Source: DATGPD01 sp031423015
GTDB lineage: Bacteria > Planctomycetota > UBA1135 > UBA2386
NCBI GenBank assembly: GCA_031423015.1
Contig: JANPER010000176.1
Coordinates: forward strand, 12,367-76,366
Direction of reading: 5' to 3'
Length of the DNA stretch: 64,000 nt
Notes under the pieces: generated by a model
What the model saw: only the letters and a program-made list of their open reading frames with translations
What the model was told of the DNA's origin: nothing
The model's database searches: none
Program-made: the position numbers and the translations under genes
In this document: positions 1 to 8,937 of the stretch, in pieces
Layout of the letters: each line of letters starts with the position of its first letter
Numbering within the stretch: the stretch's first letter is position 1

Positions 1-292
1 GGGACCGCTCCGGGATGTGACGCTGAGCGAAGCGCCGCGACCTCGCTATGAACCGACCAGGTGGGTCCAGGTCGACGTACTCGACGCCGCGGGGGTGCTC
101 ATCGACTGCGACTTCGTCGGCAGGCCACTCATTGACCGTGTTCCCATCGGCGCGGACCGCGAATACGCCTGGCGCCTGCGCATCACCACCCCACCCGAAG
201 GCGGCGGCACGTTGATCGTGAACGGCGAAAGCGGCGAACGCGTCCGGCTACCGCTCACCCCCGACGGCGCGATCGAAGCGACCCTGCGCTGA
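1..292 (+). CDS. C-terminal fragment of an unrecognised protein
   Basis: This frame is open from the left edge of the window, so it is probably the 3' end of a longer gene. A GTG at 17 would be the first internal start but has no convincing ribosome site. About 96 residues are visible. They alternate short hydrophobic strands and charged turns (VQVDVLD, LRITTPP, GTLIVNG), which suggests a beta-rich domain. No motif allows a family call. It converges on the broken nuclease gene that ends at 352, with a 59-nt gap holding no obvious terminator. Confidence 0.45.
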   Translation, partial: GPLRDVTLSEAPRPRYEPTRWVQVDVLDAAGVLIDCDFVGRPLIDRVPIGADREYAWRLRITTPPEGGGTLIVNGESGERVRLPLTPDGAIEATLR

Positions 293-351
293 CGCGCCGC
301 GCGCGGCAACCTCTGTGACGACATCGCCAAGCTTCCGTTCTTTCCAGTTGC

Positions 352-1453
352 TCACTGGCGAAGCTCCTGCTCGATCTGCTCGACGGTAGGCAAGCTCCCC
401 TCCAGCTCCTTCGGCAACGACGCCACCAACCGCGTCTGCCACTCGGCGACGCCGATCGGCTTCCTCACGTCGCGCAGCGCGTACTCCACCACCAACTGCT
501 TCTTCGACCGGCACAACAACAGCCCGATGCTCGGCGCGTCCTGCGCATGCCGCATCTGGTCGTCGATCGCCGACAGGTAGAAGTTCATCTTGCCCGCGTA
601 CTCCGGCCGGAACGCGCCGGCCTTCAGGTCGACGACCACGAAGCAGCGCAGCTTCAGGTGGTAGAGCAGGAGGTCCAGGAAGTAGTCGTCGCCGTCGACC
701 TCGACGCGCACCTGCCGACCGACGAACGCGAAGCCGACCCCCAGCTCGAGCAAAAACTGCTGCACGTGCTCGATCAACCCTTGCTCGACCTCGCGTTCGC
801 GCGCGTCGTGGGCCAACGTCAGGAAGTCAAAGACGTACGGGTCCTTCAGACTCTCCTCGGCCAGCGCCGACTGCGGCGGCGGCAGCGTGCGCGCGAAGTT
901 CGTGATCGCCTTGCCGCGCCGCTTGCTCAGCCCGGTCGCGACCTGCTGCGTCAGCGTCGCGCGCGACCAGCCCTGTTCCATCGCGAGCTTCGCGTAGATG
1001 GCCCGTTCGTCGGTGTCCTTGACCCGTTCGAGGAGCAGCACGTGGTGCGCCCAGGGCAACAGTGCCACAGCCTGCGGCAGTGTTGGCTCGGGAGGTTCTG
1101 CCACAAGTTGTGGCAGAACTGGATCAGGCGGGAAGGCGAGGAAGAAGGCGCGCATCCGCCAGAGGTTGGGGGCCGACAGGCCATGCACGCCGGGGAACGA
1201 AGTGTTGAGGTCTGTCGAGAGGCGCTCGACCACGCGGCTGCCGTACGCACTGCGACGCTGCTCACCGACCAGGTCGCGACCGATCGCCCACTACAGCCGC
1301 AGCAGCTCCTGGTTGGCCGCCATCGCGGCGCGCGCTTGCGCCGTGAGGGCGAGTCTTGATCCGTTCGACGAGCTGCGCGTAGCCCTTCGGCAGTGCCACA
1401 GCACGACTCGGCGCGACGCGCTTCTTCTTCGGCACTCGGAGGTCAGACTTCAT
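352..1453 (-). pseudogene. broken YhcG-family (DUF1016) PD-(D/E)XK nuclease
   Basis: The long frame from 1233 down to 352 encodes the second part of a YhcG/DUF1016 protein. It has the conserved SAPNLWRMRAFF segment, then a C-terminal PD-(D/E)XK nuclease domain with D-x-FLDLLLYH and FVVVDLKAG, followed by AGKMNFYLSAID. The N-terminal part lies upstream in another frame, from an ATG at 1453 (MKSDLRVPKKK through YAQLVERIKT). Joining them needs removal of one base in the GGG run near 1347-1349. The restored frame then meets a TAG at 1291-1293 exactly where the family has the Tyr of L-Y-W-x-I-G. With two independent lesions the full-length protein cannot be made; a shortened product from an internal start is possible. 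YhcG proteins are usually linked to restriction or mobile DNA. Confidence 0.8.
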
Positions 1454-1463
1454 AGCACCACCC

Positions 1464-2594
1464 TCAGTTGCCGAACAACTGCGTCCAGTGGTTCGCCGCG
1501 CGCCCCAACCCTACGCGCATCGCGTCGCGCAGCATGTTCTTGTGATGGCCGGGGCTGTACCACCAACCGCGGATCGCCTCGGCGCCGGTGGGGTGACCGG
1601 CGGCGATGTTCTCGGCCGAGGCGCTGGTGCCGGCCTTCTGCGCGCGTAAGCCGGGATTCTCTTTGCCCGCAACCGGTGAGTCGTGGCTGAAGAACCCGAG
1701 CTTCACCATGTCGGCCGAATGGTCGCGCGCGGCGGTGCAGAGCTGGACGTCGATCGTCAGCACTGACAGCCCGAGCAGCACACGGATGCGATTCAGTTCG
1801 CGCACGCCTGCCTTCTCTTCGGCGTCGATGCCGTCTTGCAGCGCTTCGTTGGCCTGCAAGGTGCGCGCGTCGCGGTCGCTCATCGGCGTCGCGCGCTCGG
1901 CGAGAGACGCGAGGTCGGCGTCCAGATCAATGACCAGCTTGCGCGGGTCGGGGAAGGCGGGACGACGCATCAGCAGGTCCAAGCCGAAGGCCGTGCTTTG
2001 CAGCGCTGCATCGGCGCGCACGCGGCACTCCCACAGCTTGCCGAGCCACACGGCGTGGGCGCGCGCGCGTTCGAGCTGCGTCGAAAGCACCGGCGTCGCC
2101 GCCAGCACGACACTCGGCTCGAGCACCAAGAGCGTGCGCAGCTCGGCGACGCGGGGATCGACCTCGCTGACCACCGTTTCCTTGCTGAGATCAACGGCCT
2201 GCGAGCGCTGCAGGATCTCGAAGCGGAGCGTGCCCACGCGTCGGTCGCCGTCGCGTCCCATGCGCTTTTGCAAGACCGTGCGGGCCCGCCGCTCGAAGCC
2301 CGCACGCACGCGCGCGGCCTCGGCGCGAAACTCCTTGAGCGCCGGGTCGCCGGCAAACGTGACCGCTTCCAGCAAGGCGCCGGCGGCGCGATCGCCGACC
2401 CCCAGCAACTTGTCGACGGCCGCGCTGCGCTCCTCATCGCTCGTTTGCGGGTTGCGCACGCGCCGCGCCAACGCCGAGACATCGACTTCGACAGGTGCCT
2501 CCTGCGCCGGCAGATGCATCGCCGCCAGGACCAACCCCATCGACGCCCACCGCGCGAGTCGCGTCGGCACGTTGAGGTCAGCGGAAGAAGTCAC
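1464..2594 (-). CDS. secreted CAP/SCP-domain protein
   Basis: The 376-residue product starts with a signal peptide (hydrophobic stretch about residues 17-27, probable cleavage near PAQEA). A long helical, charged region follows to about residue 260. The last 110 residues are a CAP domain of the bacterial YkwD type: ELNRIRVLLGL, TAARDHSADM, GFFSHDSP, SAENIAAG and WWYSPGHHKNML contain the His and Glu residues that line the CAP cavity. CAP domains in bacteria are extracytoplasmic; their biochemical activity is mostly unknown. The start at 2594 overlaps the end of the upstream hydrolase gene by 17 nt, so the two are probably co-transcribed. The helical N-terminal region is not recognised. Confidence 0.82.
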   Translation of the reverse strand: MTSSADLNVPTRLARWASMGLVLAAMHLPAQEAPVEVDVSALARRVRNPQTSDEERSAAVDKLLGVGDRAAGALLEAVTFAGDPALKEFRAEAARVRAGFERRARTVLQKRMGRDGDRRVGTLRFEILQRSQAVDLSKETVVSEVDPRVAELRTLLVLEPSVVLAATPVLSTQLERARAHAVWLGKLWECRVRADAALQSTAFGLDLLMRRPAFPDPRKLVIDLDADLASLAERATPMSDRDARTLQANEALQDGIDAEEKAGVRELNRIRVLLGLSVLTIDVQLCTAARDHSADMVKLGFFSHDSPVAGKENPGLRAQKAGTSASAENIAAGHPTGAEAIRGWWYSPGHHKNMLRDAMRVGLGRAANHWTQLFGN

Positions 2595-3261
2595 AGCTCA
2601 CGCGCACGACGATCTCGAGTTCTTTCGTGGTCCCGTTGAACGGGTGCCGCGCGCCAAACGAGTGCCCCGTCTTCTCCAGCATGATGAGCCGCCCGGTCTG
2701 CTTGGGCAGCCAGTGGTACAACAACTCGGCTTCGGACGGCGACACGACGTGGTCTTCTTCGCCGTGCACCAGCAGCACCGGGGCATCGAACGCGCGCGCG
2801 GCGCGTTCCACGAAGAACCGATGCGCGTGCTCGGCGAGGTCGGCGCGCGTGGCATCCGCCGCGGCGCGATTGAACGTCGACAGCGGAGCCAGGCCGACGA
2901 TGCCTTGCACGCCGAGACCGAGGGCGCCCGCGAGCAGCGCGAGGCTCGCGCCCTTGCCGTGCCCGAGCAGACCGATGGCGCCGCGCACCGCGGCGAACCC
3001 CGGCGGCCGGTGACCCTGCGCCCAGGCACCGAGGATGCCTTCCAGCAAATCGAGTTCGGCCACCAGCGAGCCGGGCGAGGGCGTCGGCAACATCCACACC
3101 GGACGCTGCTCCGCCAAGCGCGCCACCAAGTAGGGATAGAACGCCCAGTCGTCGGCCAGGTCCAGCCCGCGCAACAGCACTACGGGCGCGGTTGCGCGCG
3201 CGCTCGGCGCACAACTGAAGCTGAGGTCGCGGTCGAGCGCGTGCCACTCCACCTTCAGCAT
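2578..3261 (-). CDS. alpha/beta-hydrolase-fold protein lacking the nucleophilic serine
   Basis: From ATG 3261, preceded by AAGGA at a suitable distance, the product is 227 residues. The frame stays open further upstream, but that part is shadow sequence running into the divergent rnc gene. The fold is that of a dienelactone-hydrolase-like protein: a VVLLRG strand, a nucleophile elbow, then LLVHGEEDHVVSPSEAE supplying the Asp and KTGHSFG the His. The elbow reads G-H-G-K-G instead of G-x-S-x-G, so the catalytic serine is replaced by glycine. It may be an inactive relative or act by another mechanism. It overlaps the CAP-protein gene, suggesting a shared envelope role. Confidence 0.68.
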   Translation of the reverse strand: MLKVEWHALDRDLSFSCAPSARATAPVVLLRGLDLADDWAFYPYLVARLAEQRPVWMLPTPSPGSLVAELDLLEGILGAWAQGHRPPGFAAVRGAIGLLGHGKGASLALLAGALGLGVQGIVGLAPLSTFNRAAADATRADLAEHAHRFFVERAARAFDAPVLLVHGEEDHVVSPSEAELLYHWLPKQTGRLIMLEKTGHSFGARHPFNGTTKELEIVVRVSCDFFR

Positions 3262-3409
3262 GGGCTCGCCATCCTTGACTACCACTGATTCGCCACTTCC
3301 GCCGAGACTCCTTGAAACGCTATGCGCCGACACCTTGTGCACGCGTCGTAGCCACGGTTGCGGCGCGCGCAGGGGCTTGATGCTACCCTTGTCGCCTCGT
3401 TCGCGCACC

Positions 3410-4162
3410 ATGTCGAACCAGGCCGAAGAACAAGACGCCGCCGTCGCGGCACGCACGCACGACCTGGCCAAGCTCGCCGAGCGCATCGGCCACGTCTTCG
3501 CGGATCTCTCGCTCCTCGAGCGCGCGCTGTGCCACGCGTCGATGGGCAACGAGAAGAAGGACAACTACGAGCGCCTCGAATTCTTGGGGGATGCGATCCT
3601 CAACTTCCTGGTAGGGGACTACCTTTTTCAACAACGGCCAGACGTCCCGGTCGGCCAGCTCACCGAGTTGCGCGCGCGCCTCGTCGCGCGCCCACCCTTG
3701 GCGCAAGTCGGACGCACGCTGTGCCTGGGCAACGCGCTCGAAGGCGGGCGCGGCTTGCGCGAGCAGGATCGCGCCTCGCCGCGGATCCTCGCCGACCTCA
3801 CCGAAGCCGTGCTCGCCGCCGTCTACCTGGATGGGGGAATGCCGGCGGCGGTGGCCTTCGTCGGCCGCTGGATCGTGCCGCAGTTGACCGACGTCGAGCA
3901 CCATCCGGTGCCGCCGCGCGACGCCAAGAGCCGCATCCTGCACTTTGCGCAGACGCGCGGCTTGGGTCAGCCCACCTACGAAGTGCGCGGTGAGTCGGGT
4001 CCGCCGCACGACCGCACGTTCGAAGTCGGCTGCGTCGTGGACGGCAAGACGGTGTCGACCGCCTCCGGCAAGACGCGCCAGGAAGCCGAAAAGCAGGCCG
4101 CGGCCACGGCCCTGACCCTGCTGAGCGCCGACGCGGCGCCGCGCGGAGACGACCCGGAGTGA
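3410..4162 (+). CDS. rnc: ribonuclease III
   Basis: This 250-residue enzyme cleaves double-stranded RNA during rRNA maturation and mRNA turnover. The RNase III signature NYERLEFLGDAIL lies near residues 46-58, carrying the metal-binding Glu and Asp. A second acidic cluster, ADLTEAVLAAVYLDGG, is near 128-143. The C-terminal third is a double-stranded-RNA-binding domain (KSRILHFAQ through KTRQEAEKQAAATAL). ATG 3410 fits the family N-terminus; the frame is open upstream without family similarity. The stop overlaps the GTG start of mfd by 4 nt, so rnc and mfd are translationally coupled. Confidence 0.95.
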   Translation: MSNQAEEQDAAVAARTHDLAKLAERIGHVFADLSLLERALCHASMGNEKKDNYERLEFLGDAILNFLVGDYLFQQRPDVPVGQLTELRARLVARPPLAQVGRTLCLGNALEGGRGLREQDRASPRILADLTEAVLAAVYLDGGMPAAVAFVGRWIVPQLTDVEHHPVPPRDAKSRILHFAQTRGLGQPTYEVRGESGPPHDRTFEVGCVVDGKTVSTASGKTRQEAEKQAAATALTLLSADAAPRGDDPE

Positions 4163-7100
4163 GTCTGTGCGCGCTGGTCGATGCGTTCTACGCATTGCCG
4201 CAGGTCGGCGCCGCACACGACGCCACGCGCGCGCGGCAGCAACGCGCGGCCGGCGGCCTGTGGGGCGCCAGCAGCGCGTTGTTGCTCGCGGCGCTGGCCG
4301 ACGTGCGACGCAAGCCGCCGCCGTTGCTCGTGCTCACGGCACACGACGACGACAGCCACACCTTGCAGCGCGACCTTGCGACCTTTGGGGTCGAGCACGC
4401 GCACACCTTGGTGACGCTGACGTTCGACGTCGATGCTCAGCCCGAGGCGCACGGCCTGAGCGCGCGCGTGCGCACGTTGGTGGAACTCGGCAAGACGCGG
4501 CGCGGCGACCATCCGCTGGTCTTGCTGTGCGGCATCGAGGCGCTGCTGCAACCGGTGCCCGATCCGAGCCAACTCGGCCGGCAACGGCTCGAACTGCGCG
4601 TCGGCGACAAGCTGAACCCGGCCGAGGTGCTGGCCAAGGCCAGCAGCGCCGGCCTGCGCCGGGTGCCCGTCGTGCTGGCGCCGGGCGAGATCAGCCACCG
4701 CGGCGACGTGCTCGATGTGTTCCCGGTGGGCGAACCGGCGGCACTGCGCGTCGAGCTGCTCGACGATGAGATCGAGTCGATCCGCACGCTCGACACGCAG
4801 ACCCAGCGCTCGCTCGAAGCCTTGCCGCACGTCTCGCTGTCGATGTCGGCCACACAAGCGCAAGCCTGCGCCGACGTGCTCGATCACGTGCTGACGCGCG
4901 ACCTGGTGGTGATCGTGTACGAACCGCTGCGCGTCGAGGAAGAGCAGAAGGCCCTGCTGGCGCACGGCGGTCCCCTCGCCAAAGCCCTCGATCGCTTCGA
5001 GCAGGCGACCGCGCCGCTGGCCCGCATCAGCATCGGCGCGCTGCCCAGAGGCGACCTCGACTTCAAGGTGCTGTCGGCGGGCAGTGCGATCGGCGCCGGC
5101 GAAATCGACCCGCATGGGCGTCTGCGCGCGCTGCGCGGCAACCGCGGCCGACTGACGATCGTGTGCCCGGGCGACGCCGAGCGCACGCGCCTGCTGGAGA
5201 TCTTCGCGCACAAGCAGGTCGATACCCAAGTCGAGCAAGTCGACCTGGCCATCGGTGCGCTGAGCCGTGGCTTTCGCCTCAGCGACCTTTCGTGGACGGT
5301 GCTGTCGCACGCCGAGTTCGCCGGCGTGCCGGCCGCGGTGCGCGCGCCGTCGCGCATGCCGATGCCGAGTCGCGTGATCAGCAGCTTCTTCGAGCTTGGC
5401 CCCGGCGACACGGTGGTGCACGCGGCGCACGGCATCGCCGAGTTCGAGGGCATCGAGCGCGTCCAGCGCGGGCCCGACGCGGCCGAGGACCACCTGCGCC
5501 TGCGCTTCCGCGACGACGTGCTGCTGCTGGTGCCCGCCTCCAAGGTGCACCTGGTGCAGAAGTATGTCGGCTCCGGCGACGCCTCGCCGCGCCTCGATCG
5601 CCTAGGCGGCAAGGGCTTCCATCGGCGCAAGGAGGAGGTGCAGAAGGCGCTGTTCGACATCGCCGCCGAGCTGCTCGAAGTGCAGGCGCAGCGCGAATCG
5701 GTCACCCGGCCGCCGTTTCCGCGCGACCAGCTGGAGACCGATCTGCTCGACGGCTTCCCGTTCGTCGACACCGAGGATCAGGTCACGTCGTGGAACGAGA
5801 TCCGCAGCGACTTGGAGGCGCAACGACCGATGGACCGCCTGCTGTGCGGCGACGTCGGCTTCGGCAAAACCGAGGTCGCCCTGCGCGCGGCGTTCAAGGT
5901 GGCGATCACCGGTCGCCAGGTGGCGGTGCTGGTGCCGACGACAGTGCTCGCCGAGCAGCACGGCGACACCTTCACGCGGCGCTTTGCCGCGCACGGCCTG
6001 CGCGTCGAAGTGCTGTCGCGCTTCACGCACGGCAAGTCGAAGAAGGCGGTGATCGACGCCATCGCAAAGGGCAAGGTCGATGTCGTCGTCGGTACGCATC
6101 GCCTGTTCGGCAGCGACGTCAGCTTTCCTGACCTCGGCATGCTGGTGATCGACGAGGAGCAGCGCTTTGGGGTGCGGCAGAAGGAGCAGTTCAAGAAGCT
6201 ACGGGTCGCGGTCGACGTGCTGACGCTGTCGGCGACGCCGATCCCGCGCACGTTGCACGGCGCGCTCGTGGGCGTGCGCGCGATCAGCACGCTCAACACG
6301 CCGCCGCCCGGCCGACAAGACGTGGAGACGCGCGTGGCGTTTCGATCGCCCGAGATCATACAGCAGGCGATTCGGCGCGAGCTGCTGCGCGGCGGCCAGG
6401 TGTTCTTCTTGCACAACCGCATCGAGGCGCTCGAGCGCCTGGCGAACACCGTGCGTGCTCTCGTGCCCGACGCGCGCGTCACCATCGGCCACGGCCAGAT
6501 GTCAGAAGGCGACATGGAGCGCGCGATCCGCGGCTTCGTGCGCGGTGACTACGACGTGCTGATCTGCACCAGCATCGTGGAGAACGGGCTCGACATCCCG
6601 CGCGCCAACACCATCCTGATCGACGACGCCACGCTGTTCGGCCTGGCGGAGCTACACCAGTTGCGCGGACGCGTCGGCCGCAGTGCGGTGCAAGCGCACT
6701 GCATCCTGTTCATGGATCCGTTGCAGCCGCCGCCGGAGGCTGCCCGCAAGCGGCTGCGCGCGATCGAAGAGCTGTCGCACCTCGGAGCGGGCTTTGCGAT
6801 CGCGATGAAAGACCTCGAGATCCGCGGCGCCGGCAATCTGTTGGGGCCGCAGCAGTCGGGCCACATCGCCGCAGTCGGCTACGAGATGTACGCGCAGCTC
6901 CTGCACCACGCCGTCGAGCAGGCGAAGGCGCGCAAGGCGGGCAAGCCGGCGCTGGACATCAGCAGCATGGTCCTGCCCGCCGTGCTCGAGGTCGACGTCG
7001 ACCTTCGCCTCAACGCGTTCCTGCCCGACGATTTCGTCACCGAGCCGCGGGCGCGCCTCGAGCTGCTGCGCGAGATGGACGGCGCCGTCGACGTCGGAGC

Positions 7101-7485
7101 CGAGGCCGAGCTGCGCCGATCGCTCACCGACCGCTTCGGTAGGTTGCCCAAGCCGGTGGACAATCTGCTGCGCGTGTATCTGGTGAAGCACCTGCTGGCA
7201 CCGCTTGGCCTGCGCTCGCTGCAACTGATCGACGATCGGCTGATCGTGCGGCATCCGATCGGCGAGCCGATTGCCGCCGGCGCCTGGCTCGACGCGTTCG
7301 CCGATGTGCGGCCCCTCGAAGCCGGCAAGACGCACCTGATCCTGAAGCCGCGGCGCGGGCGCGACCAGGGCAAGCCGTGGCGCGGCGAAGAAGTGCTCGC
7401 CCTGTTGTTGCAGACCCTGACCGGCAGTCCGTCGGACGCTCCGGGCCGCAGCGCCCGCGAACCGGCCGGCGACCGGCGCGAGTGA
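4159..7485 (+). CDS. mfd: transcription-repair coupling factor
   Basis: This SF2 translocase removes RNA polymerase stalled at DNA lesions and recruits UvrA. The 1108-residue length is typical. In order it shows a UvrB-like N-terminal region, a CarD-like RNA-polymerase-interaction domain (GDTVVHAAHGIAEFEGIERV within nt 5404-5463), a helicase core with Walker A GDVGFGKTE, DEEQ box (IDEEQRFGV), LSATPIPRT, and motifs V-VI (TSIVENGLDIP, LRGRVGR), and a C-terminal TRCF domain. It starts at GTG 4159 inside the rnc stop (GTGA) and is followed after 9 nt by the SurA-like gene, giving an rnc-mfd-surA-like operon. Confidence 0.96.
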   Translation: MSLCALVDAFYALPQVGAAHDATRARQQRAAGGLWGASSALLLAALADVRRKPPPLLVLTAHDDDSHTLQRDLATFGVEHAHTLVTLTFDVDAQPEAHGLSARVRTLVELGKTRRGDHPLVLLCGIEALLQPVPDPSQLGRQRLELRVGDKLNPAEVLAKASSAGLRRVPVVLAPGEISHRGDVLDVFPVGEPAALRVELLDDEIESIRTLDTQTQRSLEALPHVSLSMSATQAQACADVLDHVLTRDLVVIVYEPLRVEEEQKALLAHGGPLAKALDRFEQATAPLARISIGALPRGDLDFKVLSAGSAIGAGEIDPHGRLRALRGNRGRLTIVCPGDAERTRLLEIFAHKQVDTQVEQVDLAIGALSRGFRLSDLSWTVLSHAEFAGVPAAVRAPSRMPMPSRVISSFFELGPGDTVVHAAHGIAEFEGIERVQRGPDAAEDHLRLRFRDDVLLLVPASKVHLVQKYVGSGDASPRLDRLGGKGFHRRKEEVQKALFDIAAELLEVQAQRESVTRPPFPRDQLETDLLDGFPFVDTEDQVTSWNEIRSDLEAQRPMDRLLCGDVGFGKTEVALRAAFKVAITGRQVAVLVPTTVLAEQHGDTFTRRFAAHGLRVEVLSRFTHGKSKKAVIDAIAKGKVDVVVGTHRLFGSDVSFPDLGMLVIDEEQRFGVRQKEQFKKLRVAVDVLTLSATPIPRTLHGALVGVRAISTLNTPPPGRQDVETRVAFRSPEIIQQAIRRELLRGGQVFFLHNRIEALERLANTVRALVPDARVTIGHGQMSEGDMERAIRGFVRGDYDVLICTSIVENGLDIPRANTILIDDATLFGLAELHQLRGRVGRSAVQAHCILFMDPLQPPPEAARKRLRAIEELSHLGAGFAIAMKDLEIRGAGNLLGPQQSGHIAAVGYEMYAQLLHHAVEQAKARKAGKPALDISSMVLPAVLEVDVDLRLNAFLPDDFVTEPRARLELLREMDGAVDVGAEAELRRSLTDRFGRLPKPVDNLLRVYLVKHLLAPLGLRSLQLIDDRLIVRHPIGEPIAAGAWLDAFADVRPLEAGKTHLILKPRRGRDQGKPWRGEEVLALLLQTLTGSPSDAPGRSAREPAGDRRE

Positions 7486-7494
7486 GAGCGTGTC

Positions 7495-8616
7495 TTGCGG
7501 CCCACCGACCACTATCTTGTCGCCGTGCGCTCGCTCTTCGTTTGTTGCCTCGTCATCTGGTCGGTCGCGTTGTGTGTAGGCGCGCAGGAACCGACGCCGC
7601 CGGCCGCCCCCACGCCCACGCAGGACACCCGCAGCTTCGACTTCGTGGCGGCGATGGTGGGCAACCGCGCGATCCTCGCCAGCCAGGTGACCGAGCGATG
7701 GCGCGACGAACTCAAGGACGACGCACAACGGCCGCGCGCCTTGCAGCAGTTCGTATCGCCGGCCAAACGCCACGCGCTGTGGGGCCACCTGCTGGAGGTT
7801 TTCGTCACCAACGAGATCACTGCCCAGAGTGCGCGCTTGATGGGGCGTTCACCCGACGAGGTCGAGGCGCAAGTGCAGCACCTGGTGCAAGAAGACATCG
7901 CGCACCAGGCCGAGCAGTCTGGCGGCTTGAACGAGTTTGCGCGCTCGCTGGGCGCCGTCGGCCACAGCATGGGGTCGGTCGCCGAGGAGTCGCGCGCCAA
8001 GATCATGAGCCAGATGGCCTACTACCAGGGCGTGCTGCGCGAGCTGCACGACCAGCAAGCCATGTTGGCGACACCCAAGGAGATGAAGGCGGCCTTCGAC
8101 GCCGACCCGAGTCGCTTCGAGAGCCTCGGCTCGGTCAAGCTGGCAGTGCGGCGCTTTCCGCGCGCGCCCGACCGCGACGCCGCGCTCGGCCAGGCCACGA
8201 CGGTAGCGACGGCGTGGCGCGCCCTGGCACGGCCGGTCACCGCGCCGGTGATGCGGTCGCAGGGAGCCGACACGCACATCATCGATGTGACACTCGGCCA
8301 AGAGGGGACCACGGCCCTGAAGATCTTTGCGCCGACGTGCGCTGCCGGCGACAGCTCGGATCCCATCGAAGACGAGGGCTGGATCTGGGTGCTGCTTTGT
8401 CTGGAGCGGGTCGAGCCCAAGCGGGCGGACTTCAGCGACGCCGAGGTGCAGCGCAAGCTGCGCAAGGAGATCGCGGACCGTCACTGGCAGCAGATCGCTT
8501 CTCGCCTCTTCCCCGAGAACCGCGTCGGCGTGCGGCGCCTGCCTTGGGGTGAGCCGTCGAACATGGAGCGTCCGGCGCGGCCGGGCGCGACGCGCGGCGG
8601 CGAGCCGCCCCGCTGA
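7495..8616 (+). CDS. SurA-N-like periplasmic chaperone / peptidylprolyl isomerase relative
   Basis: The product begins with a signal peptide (SLFVCCLVIWSVALCVGAQ). It continues with VAAMVGNRAILASQVTERW, the typical N-terminus of SurA-type chaperones in which the first helix follows a 'vNg-x-I-x-x-s-e' strand. A helical domain follows. The expected parvulin isomerase core is weak, and I do not see its signature motifs. TTG 7495 is the longest start; GTG 7525 would place the signal peptide at the very N-terminus and is my preferred start. Downstream position after mfd suggests co-transcription. A role in outer-envelope protein folding is an inference from the family. Confidence 0.72.
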   Translation: MRPTDHYLVAVRSLFVCCLVIWSVALCVGAQEPTPPAAPTPTQDTRSFDFVAAMVGNRAILASQVTERWRDELKDDAQRPRALQQFVSPAKRHALWGHLLEVFVTNEITAQSARLMGRSPDEVEAQVQHLVQEDIAHQAEQSGGLNEFARSLGAVGHSMGSVAEESRAKIMSQMAYYQGVLRELHDQQAMLATPKEMKAAFDADPSRFESLGSVKLAVRRFPRAPDRDAALGQATTVATAWRALARPVTAPVMRSQGADTHIIDVTLGQEGTTALKIFAPTCAAGDSSDPIEDEGWIWVLLCLERVEPKRADFSDAEVQRKLRKEIADRHWQQIASRLFPENRVGVRRLPWGEPSNMERPARPGATRGGEPPR

Positions 8617-8937
8617 GCTTCTCTTGCCGCGGGTCTTCGTGTGGCGCGAAGATCCGGCTGATGGCAGCGGCAGGAGAAGCGACCCAGAGATAACAGCGCG
8701 GCGGCCATACAAGTCGGCGCTGCGCCGACATCAGCCTCGTTGGCTGTGGCCGCCGGTCACGCTGAGTCCCTCGCCCAGGTTTTTGCGCAGCGGTCTTCTT
8801 CCCCCGTGGCACCGCCGCCGCTAACTTCTACCCTCCCCCTGAACCGTCCCCCAGGGCGTCCGTTGTTTCACTATCTTCGCCGTCCTGCTCAGGACGGTTC
8901 CCTGACCCTCGCGCCCTAAGCCGACAGGCTCGACTCT
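8617..8937. other. intergenic region with nested stem-loop, no gene seen
   Basis: This 321-nt stretch separates the mfd operon from the toroid-protein gene. I see no coding frame with family features. It contains a short CTTCG/CGAAG hairpin just after the SurA-like stop and the larger nested stem-loop listed separately. The 3' part should hold the promoter and leader of the downstream gene, but no convincing -35/-10 pair could be picked by eye. Confidence 0.5.
8699..8755. repeat. nested inverted repeat (possible terminator or leader structure)
   Basis: Perfect 9-bp outer arms CGGCGGCCA (8699-8707) and TGGCCGCCG (8747-8755) enclose an inner hairpin GTCGGCG-CTG-CGCCGAC (8713-8729). No U-run follows immediately, so classic rho-independent termination is uncertain. 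It could end the mfd operon transcript or fold in the next leader. Confidence 0.5.

Noticed and set aside
1291..1293. In-frame TAG in the YhcG gene as a possible pyrrolysine codon
   Set aside because: A separate frameshift lies about 55 nt away and the position expects Tyr, so gene decay explains it.
3976..5550. 524-codon open frame opposite rnc/mfd
   Set aside because: It is antisense to two certain housekeeping genes and has no recognisable domain.
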